Shown here piece after piece: positions 62,590 through 64,000 of a stretch of 64,000 nucleotides of DNA; positions within the stretch are counted from its first letter, which is position 1, and each line of letters begins with the position of its first letter. A program made the position numbers and the translations under genes. The DNA is from Aldrovandia affinis (Eukaryota > Chordata > Actinopteri > Notacanthiformes > Halosauridae), in the NCBI GenBank assembly GCA_029706075.1, contig JAINUG010000055.1, positions 3,567,885 to 3,631,884 of the forward strand. Reading direction: 5' to 3'. The notes under the pieces are model-generated. The model saw nothing but the letters and a program-made list of their open reading frames with translations. It was not told the origin of the DNA and searched no databases.

Positions 62590-63118
62590 TGGTACATTTG
62601 ACATTTTAAGCATCTAGCAGACGCTCTTATCCAGAGCGACTTACAAGATGTGCATTAATACATGGTAGGAACAATCATAGTTTGTGCACGAGATCAGTGT
62701 AGTAATACAGCGATAGACATTGTTGTAGGCAGCTGCATACCATACCTGTAACACTGGGAAGGAAAAGGTTTTTTTTCTTTTTTCCTCTTAAATGAGAAGG
62801 CAGGATACATATAAAAGAAGTGTTGAGCAAGTAGGCAGTGGTGATGACAATTGGGCAAATGTACAGAATTCAGTGGTAGTGGAGTCTGAAAGTCTGGTTT
62901 TGAGTCTATTGCGGAAGATTGCAAGTGATTCCACGGTCCTGACCGATTGCGGAAGGTCGTTCCACCACCGAGGGGTCAGGACAGAGAAGAGGCGAGACCG
63001 CGAGGAGCGGCTGCCGGGCATCCGGATGGATGGGACAGTCAGTTTGCCAGAGGAGGCTGAGCGGAGGGGTCTGGCTGGGGTGTATGAGTGTCTTGAGGTA
63101 AGATATAGATGCAACTTT
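62590..63118 (-). mobile_element. L2-type LINE 3' end
   Basis: Same order as 11095-11620 with high similarity: CTAGCAGACGCTCTTATCCA, GAGCGACTTACAAGATGTGC, then TGCCAGAGGAGGCTGAGCGG near the 5' limit. The hairpin CGCTC-TGGATAA-GAGCG is perfect. 5' truncated at about 63118. Confidence 0.9.
62850..63105 (-). pseudogene. L2-type ORF2 C-terminal end
   Basis: Open on the minus strand: YTPARPLRSASSGKLTVPSI, SRSRLFSVLTPRWWNDLPQS, VRTVESLAIFRNRLKTRLSD and STTTEFCTF. The RWWNDLP motif and FRNRLKT are the standard end of L2-type ORF2. This fragment has no stop inside but is only the last tenth of the protein. Confidence 0.88.
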
Positions 63119-63185
63119 ATCTAAAGTGTTGCTCTATTTTCTTTAGTCTTTTTTTTAAGTGCCTAAGATCTGTTTTCAAAATTAA

Positions 63186-64000
63186 AAAGAAAAAGTCTTT
63201 AGTTGAGCATACTGTACCTGGTGGACTTCAATGGTCGTTTTTATAATTTTAAAACTTTATGTGATATCTTTGGGAAATTGTGCTCTTTGCACCAATACAA
63301 TCAATTGCTAGCAGCAATTCCAAGTAATTGTAAACAGAAGATAATAAGGAATAAAGGGAAGCTATTTGTTTGTAGACCACAGATTAGAGAATATAAATGG
63401 TTAAAAAAATGTAAAATTAATAAAATAGTTTATAATTCCTTTTTGCATAATAGGGATTTGAGTTCCATTCCACATAAGTTTTGCAACTTTTGGGAGGAAC
63501 ATTTTGATACTCCTATTGCTTGGAGTAAAGTGTTTAATTTGATTTATAGCACAACAGTTGACTCTAAACTAAGAATCTTCCAGTTAAAGATTATTTATAA
63601 ATTTCTTCCTACAAGGAAAATGTTAAATATTTGGGGTATTGAAGACTCAAGATTTTGTCGCTTTTGTGGTATAGAGGAAAATGATTTATTACATATTTTC
63701 TGGTATTGAGTGGCTCAATTCTGGCTCTCGGTACAAAATTGGCTATGCCCCATATTAAATAATTTTGGTATTTCACCTGAAGTTGTAGTACTGGGAGATT
63801 TTGGAAAGGGTGGTAACAATCTGCACAATATATTAATACTACTGGCCACGGCGTTCGTTTTCAAAGCACAAAATGTTAATGAAATATGTTTAAATATTTT
63901 TAAGAAATATGTAAAACACTATTATATGTTGGAAGGAATTATTGCTAGGCAAAATGAGAATGACATCTTAACTAATAAATGGGAATTTTTAAGCATTTAT
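63186..64000 (+). pseudogene. L1-like LINE ORF2 C-terminal region, cut by the window end
   Basis: One long frame, interrupted once: ANKQKIIRNKG-like start, FWEEHFDTPIAWSKVFNLIY, STTVDSKLRIFQLKIIYKFL, PTRKMLNIWGIEDSRFCRFC and GIEENDLLHIFWY, then a TGA where the family has Cys. The frame continues as VAQFWLSVQNWL, ILLATAFVFKAQNVNEICLN and NDILTNKWEFLSIY to the last base. The CxxC...HxxxxC zinc knuckle is typical of L1/Tx1-type ORF2 C-termini, and here its last Cys codon is the stop. Only one visible lesion, so a fairly young copy. The catalytic RT domain is not in this fragment. Confidence 0.8.

Overview
The window looks like teleost fish nuclear DNA, from a gene-poor intergenic or intronic region. 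Evidence: no recognisable host gene, rRNA or tRNA gene; many Tc1/mariner relics of types common in teleosts; L2-, CR1/Rex- and L1-like LINE fragments; tRNA-derived SINEs ending in the teleost tail motif around TCGCTYTGGATAA; long CA, GA, TA and TAA microsatellites. I cannot name the order or species. Nearly every long open frame is a decayed transposase or reverse transcriptase fragment. Layout: 1-7.3 kb is mostly single-copy-looking DNA with two or three possible conserved noncoding blocks, a diverged minisatellite and SINEs. 7.4-10.1 kb is a Tc1 element split by a solo LTR. 11.1-13.35 kb is the 3' part of an L2-type LINE on the minus strand. 13.35-15.14 kb is another Tc1 relic whose right inverted repeat holds both a SINE and a second solo LTR. 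15.1-21.6 kb is a plus-strand LINE split by a Tc1, itself split by a Tc1/mariner-superfamily element with CAGTTTTTCTC ends, itself split by another Tc1 fragment. 21.6-24.8 kb is a minus-strand LINE holding an AGCT-rich 191-bp tandem array, a hAT-type MITE with a long TAA microsatellite, and a SINE. 25.1-28.9 kb is a second copy of the plus-strand LINE split by a deleted Tc1. 29-42 kb mixes SINEs, L2 tails, two more solo LTRs next to or inside Tc1 elements, and unassigned DNA. 42.7-43.04 kb is a long GA tract. 43-62.3 kb is poorer in repeats and holds most of the candidate regulatory blocks (best at about 43.6-44.0, 46.2-46.8, 58.1-58.3 and 62.0-62.25 kb), with SINEs and MITEs between them. 62.6-63.1 kb is an L2 3' end, and 63.15-64.0 kb is the C-terminal part of an L1-like ORF2 that runs off the window. 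How the parts relate: the L2-type LINEs and the short tRNA SINE (SINE A) end in the same tail, which folds into a CGCTY-TGGATAA-RAGCG hairpin. The stem bases differ between LINE and SINE in a compensatory way, as expected if an L2 reverse transcriptase reads the hairpin to copy both. The other mobile parts are dead relics, useful for ordering insertion events. The candidate regulatory blocks rest on sequence texture and motif content only, because no alignment could be run.
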